This document shows positions 7,206 through 15,836 of a DNA stretch of 27,546 nt, in pieces; within the stretch, counting starts at the first letter, position 1; every line of letters begins with the position of its first letter. Source of the DNA: a virus; the IMG/VR virus record IMGVR_UViG_3300033388_004136, positions 1-27,546 of that record. One strand, given 5' to 3'. The position numbers and the translations under genes were made by a program. The notes under the pieces were generated by a model. The model ran no database searches and was not told the origin of the DNA. It worked only from the letters and a program-made list of their open reading frames with translations.

Positions 7206-10200
7206 ATGCCTCCCAAAAAAATAATTGTAGATACAAAAATTAATGCTGAGCTTAATTCTGAAATACCTATAGCATCGGATGAAATTACTTCTATTACGGG
7301 ATTAGGTACACCAAATATCAATACTGATATACCTATTGCTGGTACTGAGGAAACGGCTCGTATTGAACAACCAATAGTAAATATCAATACTGATATACCT
7401 ATTGCTGGCGATACATATGGTTCTGCGACAAAAATAAATACAAATCTTTCCACAGAATTTCCCATTGCTCCTGATACATTAGTTCAGGCTATAGAAACAC
7501 GTGCCGAATTGGTAAGTGATTTTCCTGTAGCTGAATCTGTTCCATTAGAGCGGTTTGAATTATCAACTGCTAAGGGACGATGGTTGCCAAAAGGCGATGC
7601 TATTGCCATTGGTGCTGAAAATTTCAGTGAATTGGAAAATTTCAGATACACTGATTTTGGATTGGAGGGTGTTGGTGGATTTACTGAAATAAATACTAGT
7701 GAGCATTTAGGAACAACCGATTTTACCAATGGCATACAGTTAAAAACGAATTATGATACTAATGGTGATGGTATAAATGATAGCCATGTTTTAATGCAAG
7801 GTACTTATAGTGGTACAAGATATATTATTACACACGATGGGAATGTACCCGATGCTAGTAATTTTAATTTTTATATCACCGCTGATGTAAATGATACGTT
7901 GAATTTTACAAGTAATGAAGGCGGTCCATCAGATATAACAATTACACCTAAAGCTTATACTGGCATTACATTAGCTGCAGAAATAGAAACACGGTTAAAT
8001 GATAATAATACATTAACTGGTACTGGTACAATTACATTTGAGGTTACTTTTTCTGGTGGTAGATTTACAATAGATGCTTCTGATGGTGGTACGGCGATAA
8101 AAATAAATGATTCTGAAAGTAATGCAGCAGATAGTATTGGGTTTACAGAAGACCAGGGCGGTGTTGGTATTGATAAAATATATAGTGATACGTTGGTTAG
8201 TAATATTTTATATACCGAGAATGCTTCCGCAGGTGTTGCAAGAATGTCGCAGTTGCCAAACAAGAATATTGGTATATGCGATGGTGTTGATGATTTGATA
8301 TGGGCTGGCGATGAAATGCCAATTAGTGCATTTTTGGAAAGTGTGAATAATACATATGCAAATACAGAGGATTTACCTGATTATACTAATATTGTAACTA
8401 ACAACAATACCACAAGTTATGTTACGGTAAAGGCTTTGGCAGACAGTAGCTATCTTATTGGGGCAATACGACCATTATCTGGTATATATATAAATGTTGG
8501 GACAGTAAATACTGGTACTCCATCAACAATGACCGTATATTATTATACTGGTGCAGATACAATATCAACTGAATTAATGAAAGTTGACGGGACATCGGAT
8601 GGTACTGTCACTCTTGCTCATGATGGATGGGTTACATGGACTCCTCCGCCTGGAGATAAACCATATTATATATCAGGATATTATCTTTATTTTTACCGAA
8701 TTTTAATAAGTAAAATTGCTAATTCTCCCACAATAATTAACATAACAGCAAGGTCTGAAATGCGTAATATAGTTGATTTATGGGATGGTATATATAGAAC
8801 ATGCATATATGCATTAAGACATGATGATAGTCTTGAGGCGCCAGCACCTAAAAATATAGAATATACATTAGAAGTTTCAGATGTATCATATTCATATCTT
8901 GATGAAGATTTTGCTAACAGTTCCAGTGTACAGGGTATACCATTAACATCTGGTGGTGCTTCCGGCGATTTTACAACGAGTGATTATTTATATTTTATGT
9001 TTGATGAACCAATTATAGGATTAAAATTTGTTTTAAAAGGCAATAGTGGCAGTAACCAGCACGTTAAGGTTTATTATACGAGTGGAGTAACTGGAACGTG
9101 GGCGCAGGTTGATGTAAGAAGAGATTCTACAAAACAAATTGGTGGTTCAGCATCATTCAATAGGTCTGGTTTTGTTGTATGGGATGATGATATAACAGAT
9201 GAAAGAAAAGTTACAATAAATAGTATTACTGGATATGCATATAAGATAATGACATCTAATGATATTAAAAATACATATTTATATATAGATGCTGTATATG
9301 GTATTCCCAAGGGGCGTGTTGTAAACAACAATTACGTATTCCCGTTCCAGTATAAAAACCGTGCAATGTGGTGTGGTTCACAAGCCGATAAGGAATATAA
9401 TCGAGTAGATTACAGTAAAGCAAACGCACCTGATGTGTATAATGGTGAAGATGCAAGTGGATATTTTAATGAACGTTCTCTTTATTTTGGCGGTAGTGGG
9501 GCATTAACGTGTGCCGTTGAATTATTTAATCAGTATGGACAAGATGTGTTTACCGCCGCACTATTTTTTAAGAACACTGAAGCATATATGTTGACTGGCG
9601 ATATGCCAGAAGATTTCAGGATATTGCCGATTTCACATAGTATCGGATGCCCAGCGCCATTAACAATAACATCTGCCGAAGTATCATATAAAGCATTGGA
9701 TGCACCCGCACAAAATGTTGCAATATGGTTATCTGATAAAGGCCCAATGATGTTTATTAGTAATACAATTCATGCAATTCCTGGTGTGGAAAATTATTTC
9801 GACCCTAGTGATAGCAATAGCATCGATGTTGATTATATAGATAAAGCGAGTGCATGGTTTGACCCAACATATCAAGAATGGAATTTATTAGTACCAATAA
9901 AAGTAAATGGTGCAGCACAATCCATAAACAATACATGGCTTGTTTATGATTTAAGGCGGTCGAAATGGTATCAAAAAACACTAGATGATAAATTCCCGCA
10001 GGGTGCATTCCCAGTTCAAGACCAATATGGTATAAACTATATATATGGATTTGATAATGGTGGGTTTTTATTAAGAATGGAAGATGGATTAGCGTGGGGA
10101 ACCGGTGGTAGCACAATTCAAAATAAGGTAACAACCAGCGATTTTTTTTTCACAAACAGCACGTGGGATAGAACGCGTATAAGACGGTTAACAAGTATGT

Positions 10201-10784
10201 TTAAAACCGATACCGCTGGTGATGTTACGGTAAAATATTATAGAAATACAAAAACAGACTATGAAACCGTATCGGCGTTACCAGATACTAATGTTATGAG
10301 TTTAACGTATCACCGCGTGCGGCATTTAATATCGTACCTAAATTTAACAGCGTGGACGCACAGATTAAGTTATTTATTTAATAATTGTTCATCATTAAAA
10401 CCAGTATTTCTTGGATTATCGTTGATGTGGGAACGTGATACAGAAGAACTTACAAATATGATTGAAATAGGCGATGATAATGATGTAATGAAATTTATCA
10501 GTGACCAAGGTTCTGCCGATATAGATGTTGGGGATGGATTATATTCGATAGATGTTGCGGTTCAAGTATTACAAGATGCTATGAATGCCGATAATACATT
10601 AACTGGTACTGGTACTATTTCTTTTGTGTGTAGTATAAATTCTGATAGAAAATTAGTAATAGATGCGGGAACTGACCATACAATTGACTATACACATACT
10701 GGCAGTACTGGTGGAACTACTTGGGGATTTACTGGTAATGCAGATGAAGCACAAACTATAACAGCTAATAATCCAATAGCGTAG
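7206..10784 (+). CDS. giant tail nozzle/stabilisation protein (beta-rich)
   Basis: 1192 residues, Shine-Dalgarno AAGGA. Residues about 10-110 contain five units ending in 'EIPIA/DIPIA/FPIA/FPVA'. The conserved entry of nozzle proteins follows ('SELENFRYTDFGLEGVGG' at 141-158), then a very long beta-rich body with 'VVNNNYVFPFQYKNRAMWCG' and 'DVFTAALFFKNTEAYMLTGD' segments typical of the propeller-like tail tube proteins of podophages (T7 gp12 / P22 gp10 functional class). A flagellar-cap-like domain occurs at 222-319 and again at 1089-1186. Residues 988-1084 are the family C-terminal region, repeated as the separate next gene. It would form the tail channel below the adaptors. A T9 run at 10142-10150 is a slippage-prone site. 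Stop TAG. Confidence 0.75.
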   Translation: MPPKKIIVDTKINAELNSEIPIASDEITSITGLGTPNINTDIPIAGTEETARIEQPIVNINTDIPIAGDTYGSATKINTNLSTEFPIAPDTLVQAIETRAELVSDFPVAESVPLERFELSTAKGRWLPKGDAIAIGAENFSELENFRYTDFGLEGVGGFTEINTSEHLGTTDFTNGIQLKTNYDTNGDGINDSHVLMQGTYSGTRYIITHDGNVPDASNFNFYITADVNDTLNFTSNEGGPSDITITPKAYTGITLAAEIETRLNDNNTLTGTGTITFEVTFSGGRFTIDASDGGTAIKINDSESNAADSIGFTEDQGGVGIDKIYSDTLVSNILYTENASAGVARMSQLPNKNIGICDGVDDLIWAGDEMPISAFLESVNNTYANTEDLPDYTNIVTNNNTTSYVTVKALADSSYLIGAIRPLSGIYINVGTVNTGTPSTMTVYYYTGADTISTELMKVDGTSDGTVTLAHDGWVTWTPPPGDKPYYISGYYLYFYRILISKIANSPTIINITARSEMRNIVDLWDGIYRTCIYALRHDDSLEAPAPKNIEYTLEVSDVSYSYLDEDFANSSSVQGIPLTSGGASGDFTTSDYLYFMFDEPIIGLKFVLKGNSGSNQHVKVYYTSGVTGTWAQVDVRRDSTKQIGGSASFNRSGFVVWDDDITDERKVTINSITGYAYKIMTSNDIKNTYLYIDAVYGIPKGRVVNNNYVFPFQYKNRAMWCGSQADKEYNRVDYSKANAPDVYNGEDASGYFNERSLYFGGSGALTCAVELFNQYGQDVFTAALFFKNTEAYMLTGDMPEDFRILPISHSIGCPAPLTITSAEVSYKALDAPAQNVAIWLSDKGPMMFISNTIHAIPGVENYFDPSDSNSIDVDYIDKASAWFDPTYQEWNLLVPIKVNGAAQSINNTWLVYDLRRSKWYQKTLDDKFPQGAFPVQDQYGINYIYGFDNGGFLLRMEDGLAWGTGGSTIQNKVTTSDFFFTNSTWDRTRIRRLTSMFKTDTAGDVTVKYYRNTKTDYETVSALPDTNVMSLTYHRVRHLISYLNLTAWTHRLSYLFNNCSSLKPVFLGLSLMWERDTEELTNMIEIGDDNDVMKFISDQGSADIDVGDGLYSIDVAVQVLQDAMNADNTLTGTGTISFVCSINSDRKLVIDAGTDHTIDYTHTGSTGGTTWGFTGNADEAQTITANNPIA
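7313..7408 (+). repeat. 30-bp direct repeat in the N-terminal coding repeats
   Basis: An exact 30-base repeat occurs at 7313-7342 and 7379-7408, 66 bases apart. It encodes the same 'NINTDIPIAG' decapeptide in a series of five related units at the N-terminus of the nozzle protein. Identity at silent positions suggests recent copying. Confidence 0.85.
8005..8029 (+). repeat. 25-bp repeat, first copy (cap-like domain)
   Basis: Identical over 25 bases to 10591-10615 in the same gene, some 2.6 kb apart. Both encode 'NTLTGTG' in the centre of the two flagellar-cap-like domains. Confidence 0.85.
10591..10615 (+). repeat. 25-bp repeat, second copy (cap-like domain)
   Basis: Partner of 8005-8029. 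Protein similarity extends beyond the exact match, including a following 'IDAG/IDAS' strand and a closing Gly-Phe-Thr. Confidence 0.85.
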
Positions 10785-10791
10785 GCATCTC

Positions 10792-11187
10792 ATGGATATA
10801 AACTGGTTAAGGTATTTAAGATTATTATTACATAGTGATGATAGTGGTGATATTGATATTGGACATTTTAAGAATACAAGAACTATACAATCTGACCAAT
10901 ATCGTGTAACGGATGATATATATACGGCAAAAGAACAGAATATAAAGAATAAGATATTATCTGGTAAAATAGATGGTAGAAGCCATAAGGTATTTATAAG
11001 AACTGATAATTATACACAGAAACCGAAATTGTATAATATCGGGATTGGATTACAATATGAACGTGAGGCTGACCTTGATGCATCTAATTTATGGACAGAG
11101 GATATAACGGTATTTGCACTTTTGATAGATAATGCTGGCCATTATTTATTGATAGATAATGCTAACAATAAACTTTTAATTTCTTAA
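10792..11187 (+). CDS. stand-alone paralogue of the nozzle protein C-terminal region
   Basis: 131 residues. Residues 5-95 ('LRYLRLLLHSDDSGDIDIGH' onwards, ending 'GIGLQYERE') align along their length with residues 988-1084 of the preceding 1192-residue protein ('IRRLTSMFKTDTAGDVTVKY' to 'GLSLMWERD'). The C-terminus carries a short repeat, 'LLIDNAGHYLLIDNANNKLL'. The start has only a weak AGG site, seven bases after the previous stop, so translational coupling is likely. A frameshift fusion to the upstream gene is unlikely because this frame closes at 10777-10779. It may be a tail protein in its own right or the remnant of a gene duplication. Confidence 0.65.
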   Translation: MDINWLRYLRLLLHSDDSGDIDIGHFKNTRTIQSDQYRVTDDIYTAKEQNIKNKILSGKIDGRSHKVFIRTDNYTQKPKLYNIGIGLQYEREADLDASNLWTEDITVFALLIDNAGHYLLIDNANNKLLIS

Positions 11188-11196
11188 TAAAATAAA

Positions 11197-13458
11197 ATGG
11201 CTTATAACGAAGATAAAATACTTGGTAGTTTAAATGAAATATCGGATATAGCTGATGTTGATAAATTAGTTATTGAAGATGCTGATATACCAACAGAAAT
11301 TAAACGTGTTTCAATGTCTGATATAAAGATATATTGTATGCGTGGAATTGATGATTCACCGGTTGATGGTGTTACAACTAAATCAATATCGTCAAATTGG
11401 GCTTATGACCACGCGGCAAATATAACGACTATTCATTTACCAGACCAGTCTGGAAAATCAGATGGGTCGGTATTAAAAACTGATGGTTTAGTAGCTTCTT
11501 GGACAACAAGTATAGGCACAGTGCCTATTGATGATATTGAGCATGGTACTGACCCGACTGCATGTGATGTACCAACTAATCTTTCGTTATCCGAAACCGG
11601 GGATAATGCTTCTATTGATGGTACTCAAACTGCATGGGTTATTCTTACATGGTTTGCAATATCAGATGATAAATTAAGCCATTACTTGATAAGATATAAG
11701 CAACATTCGTTTACATATTATACATATACTACTTCTAAGGTAAATATAGTAACCATTGATGGACTTATACCTAAAGTTTCTTATGATTTTGGTGTGGCAT
11801 CTGTAAATAAAGCAGGGGTAGCTTCAGATTTTTGCACAAATATTACAGAAACGACTTCAGATGACGATTCTCCACCCGCTACCGTTACAGGCGTTTCTGC
11901 TACTGGTGGTATACAATATGCTATTATTGAATGGGATGAAAATTCTGAGGCTGATTTGGCTGCTTATTATATTTACCGTAATACAGTAGATGATTCTGGT
12001 ACAGCATCGATTGCGGGTGGTTCAAGAACGAATTATTTTATAGATGGGAATAGAACGGGTGGAACGGAAGTTTTTTATTGGGTAAAAGCGATGGATACAT
12101 CTGGCAATAAATCCGCAGCATTTTCTACAGTTGCGAGTTGTATTCCACATAATGTAACATCTGATGATGTGGTTACTTTAGCTGGGAGCAAGGTACTAAT
12201 AGATGGTGCTGTATATCTTTCAAATTGGCGGCATAGTTTTGATTTAACTAAAATAGATGGTGGTAAGATATATACAAGTTCGATTACTACTTCACAATTA
12301 AATTTTACACCAGTACAGAGTACCGATGTTATTGCAAGTATAAATGCGAGTGCTGAAGGGATAACGATAGAAGCTGATAATATTACCATATCGGGAGCAT
12401 CCACATTTTCTTCTGGATATGACCCTACCACAAAAGTAGCTACTCTTGGTGGTTCATATAGCAGTACGTCATCTGGTGCAAGAGTAAGGATATTCCCTGA
12501 CGCAAATACAGGTATTCAGGTTATTGATGATGTTACCAATGATGTATTTAAAGCATTGGTAGGTGGTACTGATGTTGGGGATGTTATAATAGGTGATTAT
12601 ACGGGGGCTAACGGTGCTAAATTTGATAAGAGTGCAGGGACGTTTGATGTTAGAGGGAAATTGACTGCCAATGATATCCAGGCTGGGGGAACAATAACAG
12701 GAAGTACAGTACAGACAGCAGCAAGTGGGGTAAAAAGAGCAGTTATAAGTGGGGTAAACAACAATATACAATTATTAGATGCTGCTGATGCAGTGCTTAT
12801 TAATATAGACGATACGATAAATCCTGGACCGGGAGCAGCGCCGGGTATACAAATAAATAATGGATATTACTATGCGTATGGTGGTACCAATAGGTATACT
12901 TTTATGACAAACAGCAGAGTACAGGTAAGAGGGGATTATGGCTCATCTTTATTTGTTGGTCATAGCCATGAAACTATCAACGCCGAGGATGGTGTTTTCG
13001 AGGCTAATATTGCCTCTGGAAAAACTGGGAATTTATTCCTTGGTACATTAAATCTTATAAAACAATTTTCAGTTGACCAAGCTGGAAATATGTATGTGAA
13101 GGGCGCTATAACGTGCGATTCAACGGTTGATGGAGTAAATATTTCAGCTCATGCTGGAAACAAAACATCCTTTCATGACCATGATACAAATCCCCATACA
13201 ATGACAATAGATGGTGTAGATGTATCAGCTCATGCAAATAATGTAAATGCTCATCATGCTCAAAATCATAATAATACAGCTCATACGACAAATTATACTC
13301 CTCAATCCATATTTGATTCTCATAAAAACGATAATGATGCTCATCATAACGAATCGCATACGCTCGGTTCGCATAGCGATGTATATGATGGGTCGCCCAA
13401 TGATGGGCAATATCTTAGGTGGGATGCATATCATAGTAGATGGCAACCCTCAAATTAA
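11197..13458 (+). CDS. tail fibre with two FN3 domains and His-rich tip
   Basis: 753 residues; no clear Shine-Dalgarno precedes the ATG. Residues 1-120 form a virion-attachment-like N-terminus. FN3 domains span about 125-219 and 226-318 ('VTGVSATGGIQYAIIEWDEN', 'YYIYRN', 'FYWVKAMDTSGNKS'). A region resembling central tail-tip/fibre proteins follows ('GGKIYTSSITTSQLNF', 'AEGITIEADNITISG'), then beta-helical repeats. The last 105 residues (649-753) contain 15 His, many as AHH, HDH, SAH and DSH, and end in 'QYLRWDAYHSRWQPSN', a usual fibre terminus. Histidine-rich fibre tips in T4-type phages bind iron along a trimer axis, so a similar metal-bound trimer is possible. No chaperone or hydrolase domain is seen. 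It should bind the host receptor. Confidence 0.8.
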   Translation: MAYNEDKILGSLNEISDIADVDKLVIEDADIPTEIKRVSMSDIKIYCMRGIDDSPVDGVTTKSISSNWAYDHAANITTIHLPDQSGKSDGSVLKTDGLVASWTTSIGTVPIDDIEHGTDPTACDVPTNLSLSETGDNASIDGTQTAWVILTWFAISDDKLSHYLIRYKQHSFTYYTYTTSKVNIVTIDGLIPKVSYDFGVASVNKAGVASDFCTNITETTSDDDSPPATVTGVSATGGIQYAIIEWDENSEADLAAYYIYRNTVDDSGTASIAGGSRTNYFIDGNRTGGTEVFYWVKAMDTSGNKSAAFSTVASCIPHNVTSDDVVTLAGSKVLIDGAVYLSNWRHSFDLTKIDGGKIYTSSITTSQLNFTPVQSTDVIASINASAEGITIEADNITISGASTFSSGYDPTTKVATLGGSYSSTSSGARVRIFPDANTGIQVIDDVTNDVFKALVGGTDVGDVIIGDYTGANGAKFDKSAGTFDVRGKLTANDIQAGGTITGSTVQTAASGVKRAVISGVNNNIQLLDAADAVLINIDDTINPGPGAAPGIQINNGYYYAYGGTNRYTFMTNSRVQVRGDYGSSLFVGHSHETINAEDGVFEANIASGKTGNLFLGTLNLIKQFSVDQAGNMYVKGAITCDSTVDGVNISAHAGNKTSFHDHDTNPHTMTIDGVDVSAHANNVNAHHAQNHNNTAHTTNYTPQSIFDSHKNDNDAHHNESHTLGSHSDVYDGSPNDGQYLRWDAYHSRWQPSN

Positions 13459-13479
13459 TAGAAAAAGAGAGGTGTAAAT

Positions 13480-14007
13480 ATGAACATATATGATTATCAA
13501 AGAGCGGGTGCTAATATACCAGCCGTATCTGGTTACGCTGGTGCAAAACGTGCGGTGCCACAAACTCTTATGCGACAACCAACTGCCGAGATGGGCGAAT
13601 TTAGTGCGCGTGAAGCAATAGATGCAATGAACAGATTAAGTAATATTGAACAAGCACAACACGAACTAAATATGGAAAAACAAATGTTGGGAACAATGGG
13701 TAAGGAAAATATAAAAGGTAGTATACTCACTGCTGGTGGAATAGGATTAAAAGGATTGCAGGCATGGGAAACGGGGAAAGAGCAGGAAAAACAGGATATA
13801 CGAGCTAAATTACGATTGGATGCTCAAGATGCCATAATGAAATCAGTGCAAAAATATCCTGATTTATATGCACAAGCATATTTAGCGAATTTAAAATCTA
13901 TTTATATGAAACCAATTCCAAAAACATTCAGACAAGAATTGCTTTCACCGATACCTAGTAAATATACTCAGCCACAATTAGGACAATTTGGGGGAGGGAT
14001 GCAATAA
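13480..14007 (+). CDS. probable internal virion protein (small)
   Basis: 175 residues with Shine-Dalgarno AGAGAGGTG. Helical, Ala/Gln/Met-rich; a helix-forming stretch with a 'GSILTAGGIGLKGLQAWETG' segment at about 80-100 could insert in a membrane or form an amphipathic helix. The termini are Pro- and Gln-rich. It overlaps the next gene by one base (TAATG), so the two are translationally coupled. The position between fibre and giant ejection protein, the helical composition and the coupling fit the small internal-core proteins of podophages (P22 gp7 / T7 gp14 functional class), but no family is recognised. Confidence 0.5.
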   Translation: MNIYDYQRAGANIPAVSGYAGAKRAVPQTLMRQPTAEMGEFSAREAIDAMNRLSNIEQAQHELNMEKQMLGTMGKENIKGSILTAGGIGLKGLQAWETGKEQEKQDIRAKLRLDAQDAIMKSVQKYPDLYAQAYLANLKSIYMKPIPKTFRQELLSPIPSKYTQPQLGQFGGGMQ

Positions 14008-15155
14008 TGCCATATGATAATTATTCATATATGTCACCAATACCAATAATGTATTCACCGCAGGCACAAGCGGTAACTGGACTTAGAACACCAGTACCAT
14101 ATGGTGAGTATATTCGGTCGCAGGCACAATATTTACCAGCTATGTATAAACAGCGTAGAATGGCTGGTATAGAGCGAGAAAGAATGGAAGAAGAAAAAAA
14201 ACGTGCAAAAATAATGGAACAGCAAGCAAGCAGAGAATTTGGTTTAGGTGTAACTAGTGTTACTGGACAAACATTACTAAGTCCAACTGTATATGAAAAA
14301 TTCACAAAACCAGTTTCATATGAACTATATGAACGTGGTATTAAAAAACCATATAGTATGTTCATGCCAGAATCACCAGTGCCTGCTATAACTGAAAGAA
14401 CGCTATCACCATTGCCTACTATAACCGAAACGACATTATCTCCAGTGCCTACTGCAACTGAAACAACATTAACACCAGTACCTAGCGTGGGTACAACAAC
14501 ACCTACTACAGCAACACCGGGTATAGGTAGTAAAGCATTAAAATATACTGGTAAAGCATTTCAGCTTGCAAAACCTGTATCTGCTGGGGCAACCACTGGT
14601 TCGTTAGTAAGACAAACTAATATTGGTGAATATATGCATAAAAGGGTTGGCGGTGGTGAACGTGAATGGGATGTTGGGTTAGGTGCGGCTACTGGTATGG
14701 CTGCTGGTGCGGCTACTGGTGCAGCGTGGGGTTCGGTTGTTCCTGGTCTTGGTAATATTGTCGGTGCTGGATTAGGTGTGGCAGCAGGTGCATTTTATGG
14801 ATATAAACAACGTGGTGGCTGTATAATAGTAACTGCATGTACAAGTCCAGACTCAAAAGAAGTGGAAATTTGCCGTAAATTTAAAGATATGTTTTTGGGT
14901 AAAGATGAACTCCGTGGTTACTATATGCTTGCCGAACAAATAGTGCCAATAATAAAACACAATGATGAATTAAAAGATGCGGTCAAGAAACATCTTGTTG
15001 ATAGATTAGTTGATTATGCTGAAATAACGCTTGGGCATAAAACAGAGTTTAAATATAAAGATTCGGCTGAAATATCAACTAAGTTTATCAATATATGTAG
15101 AAACATTGGCAAAACAATACCAAGATATGTAAGAGAAAACGGGGAGGTAATATAA
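14007..15155 (+). CDS. internal virion protein with glycine-zipper and CFI-box-like domain
   Basis: 382 residues, coupled to the upstream gene by a TAATG overlap and to the downstream gene by a TAA-ATG junction. Parts in order: Tyr/Pro-rich N-terminus; charged helix around 50-75; three 11-residue repeats of type PxPxxTETTLS at 124-156; a glycine/alanine-zipper membrane stretch at about 223-265 ('GLGVAAGAFYGYKQ'); then C272-x5-C278 followed by 'EVEICRKFKDMFLG' and 'LRGYYMLAEQIVP' to about 314. That last block strongly resembles the CFI-box domain of bacterial proteins (Cys-x-Ile-x-T-A, then ReFRD, then YY). A membrane-inserting internal protein ejected with the genome is the likeliest role. 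The catalytic or structural purpose of the Cys pair is unknown. Confidence 0.6.
   Translation: MPYDNYSYMSPIPIMYSPQAQAVTGLRTPVPYGEYIRSQAQYLPAMYKQRRMAGIERERMEEEKKRAKIMEQQASREFGLGVTSVTGQTLLSPTVYEKFTKPVSYELYERGIKKPYSMFMPESPVPAITERTLSPLPTITETTLSPVPTATETTLTPVPSVGTTTPTTATPGIGSKALKYTGKAFQLAKPVSAGATTGSLVRQTNIGEYMHKRVGGGEREWDVGLGAATGMAAGAATGAAWGSVVPGLGNIVGAGLGVAAGAFYGYKQRGGCIIVTACTSPDSKEVEICRKFKDMFLGKDELRGYYMLAEQIVPIIKHNDELKDAVKKHLVDRLVDYAEITLGHKTEFKYKDSAEISTKFINICRNIGKTIPRYVRENGEVI
14376..14483 (+). repeat. 33-base coding repeats (PxPxxTETTLS)
   Basis: Three imperfect 33-base units and the start of a fourth encode residues 124-159 of the CFI-box-like protein. Pro/Thr-rich repeats of this kind act as flexible spacers. 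Confidence 0.75.
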
Positions 15156-15794
15156 ATGGCAACATTTCCTAATCCTTACGGCGGAACGATGCGCGGGCTT
15201 GAGAATATTCAAGCAGCAATAAGCGGGCTTTCTGAACAGTATGCACAAAGAAAACGTGATGAACGTGCATCACAGTTGGAATTAAAGCAATTAGAGATAG
15301 ATAAAGCTAGAGTAGAAGCTGAGCAGGAAATGGGATTGATTGGAGCTAAGCGGCAAAGATATATAGATGAAATGGCTGCTTATGAATCTTATGCGGATAG
15401 ACTTGAGAGAGCACAGGAAGCAAGCCGAAGAGCATGGGAAACAGAGCAACAACTTGATATACAAGGGAAACAGCTTGATTTACAAGGGAAACAGCTTGAT
15501 TTAGCACAAGAACGAGACCCTATATTGACTATTGAAGATTTAACTAATTTAAAAGAAGCTAAGCCTTTTGGCGGTTCATTTGGTGGTTCTATAGATATGC
15601 ATATAAAAATGTTAGAAGCAGGTATACCAGTAAGGAAAAGTGATTTAATGAGTGGGTTACAATCGGCTATAAATCAAATATATCCTGCTGATGCAACTGA
15701 AGCAGAAGCAATGATATATAATTTAAACCGAGATATAGACCTTGCTGGATTAGCTGGTGAACTCCCTAATTCAGAGAAAGTCATGGATTATTAG
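15156..15794 (+). CDS. internal virion protein, N-terminal part of a gene split by an amber codon
   Basis: 212 residues up to TAG at 15792-15794. A strong Shine-Dalgarno (GGGGAGG) sits inside the end of the upstream gene. 'MRGLENIQAAISGLSEQYAQ' is typical of the helical N-termini of phage internal proteins. A long coiled coil follows (about 30-120) with two 21-base tandem units encoding LDxQGKQ at 15453-15494. The reading frame stays open past the TAG, without another stop, into the next listed coding segment, giving 405 residues if read through. It may be a recent nonsense mutation, a sequencing error or real readthrough. Its position in the internal-protein block suggests a core or ejection protein. 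Confidence 0.65.
   Translation: MATFPNPYGGTMRGLENIQAAISGLSEQYAQRKRDERASQLELKQLEIDKARVEAEQEMGLIGAKRQRYIDEMAAYESYADRLERAQEASRRAWETEQQLDIQGKQLDLQGKQLDLAQERDPILTIEDLTNLKEAKPFGGSFGGSIDMHIKMLEAGIPVRKSDLMSGLQSAINQIYPADATEAEAMIYNLNRDIDLAGLAGELPNSEKVMDY
15453..15494 (+). repeat. 21-base tandem repeat in a coiled-coil gene
   Basis: Two adjacent 21-base units (15453-15473 and 15474-15494), differing at one base, plus the start of a third, encode heptads of LDxQGKQ. A 21-base period keeps the coiled-coil register. Confidence 0.85.
15792..15794 (+). other. in-frame amber codon (TAG followed by CAA)
   Basis: The TAG lies between two open segments of the same frame (15156-15791 and 15795-16370). The next in-frame ATG is 42 bases later with no Shine-Dalgarno, unlike most neighbours, so this TAG interrupts one coding sequence rather than separating two normally organised genes. 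Confidence 0.65.
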
Positions 15795-15836
15795 CAAAAA
15801 GATTATCTAAAAAAACCTGCTGCTGCAAAAGCCAGA

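Noticed and set aside
7313-7408. CRISPR-like array
   Set aside because: The repeats are in-frame coding repeats of one gene with related spacers, no further units at constant spacing and no cas genes.
10770-10800. Frameshift fusion of the 1192-residue protein with the 131-residue protein
   Set aside because: The downstream frame has a stop at 10777-10779, leaving almost no overlap for a shift, and the shared region would then occur twice in one chain.
11197-13458. Diversity-generating retroelement target in the fibre
   Set aside because: No reverse transcriptase gene and no second copy of the C-terminal sequence as a template is present in the window.
15792-15794. Genome-wide reassignment of TAG to an amino acid
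   Set aside because: Reassigned phages carry many in-frame TAG codons. Here TAG occurs at the ends of the genes stopping at 5803 and 10784, where reading on adds only a few residues before another stop, and once inside the split gene. That is too few for recoding.
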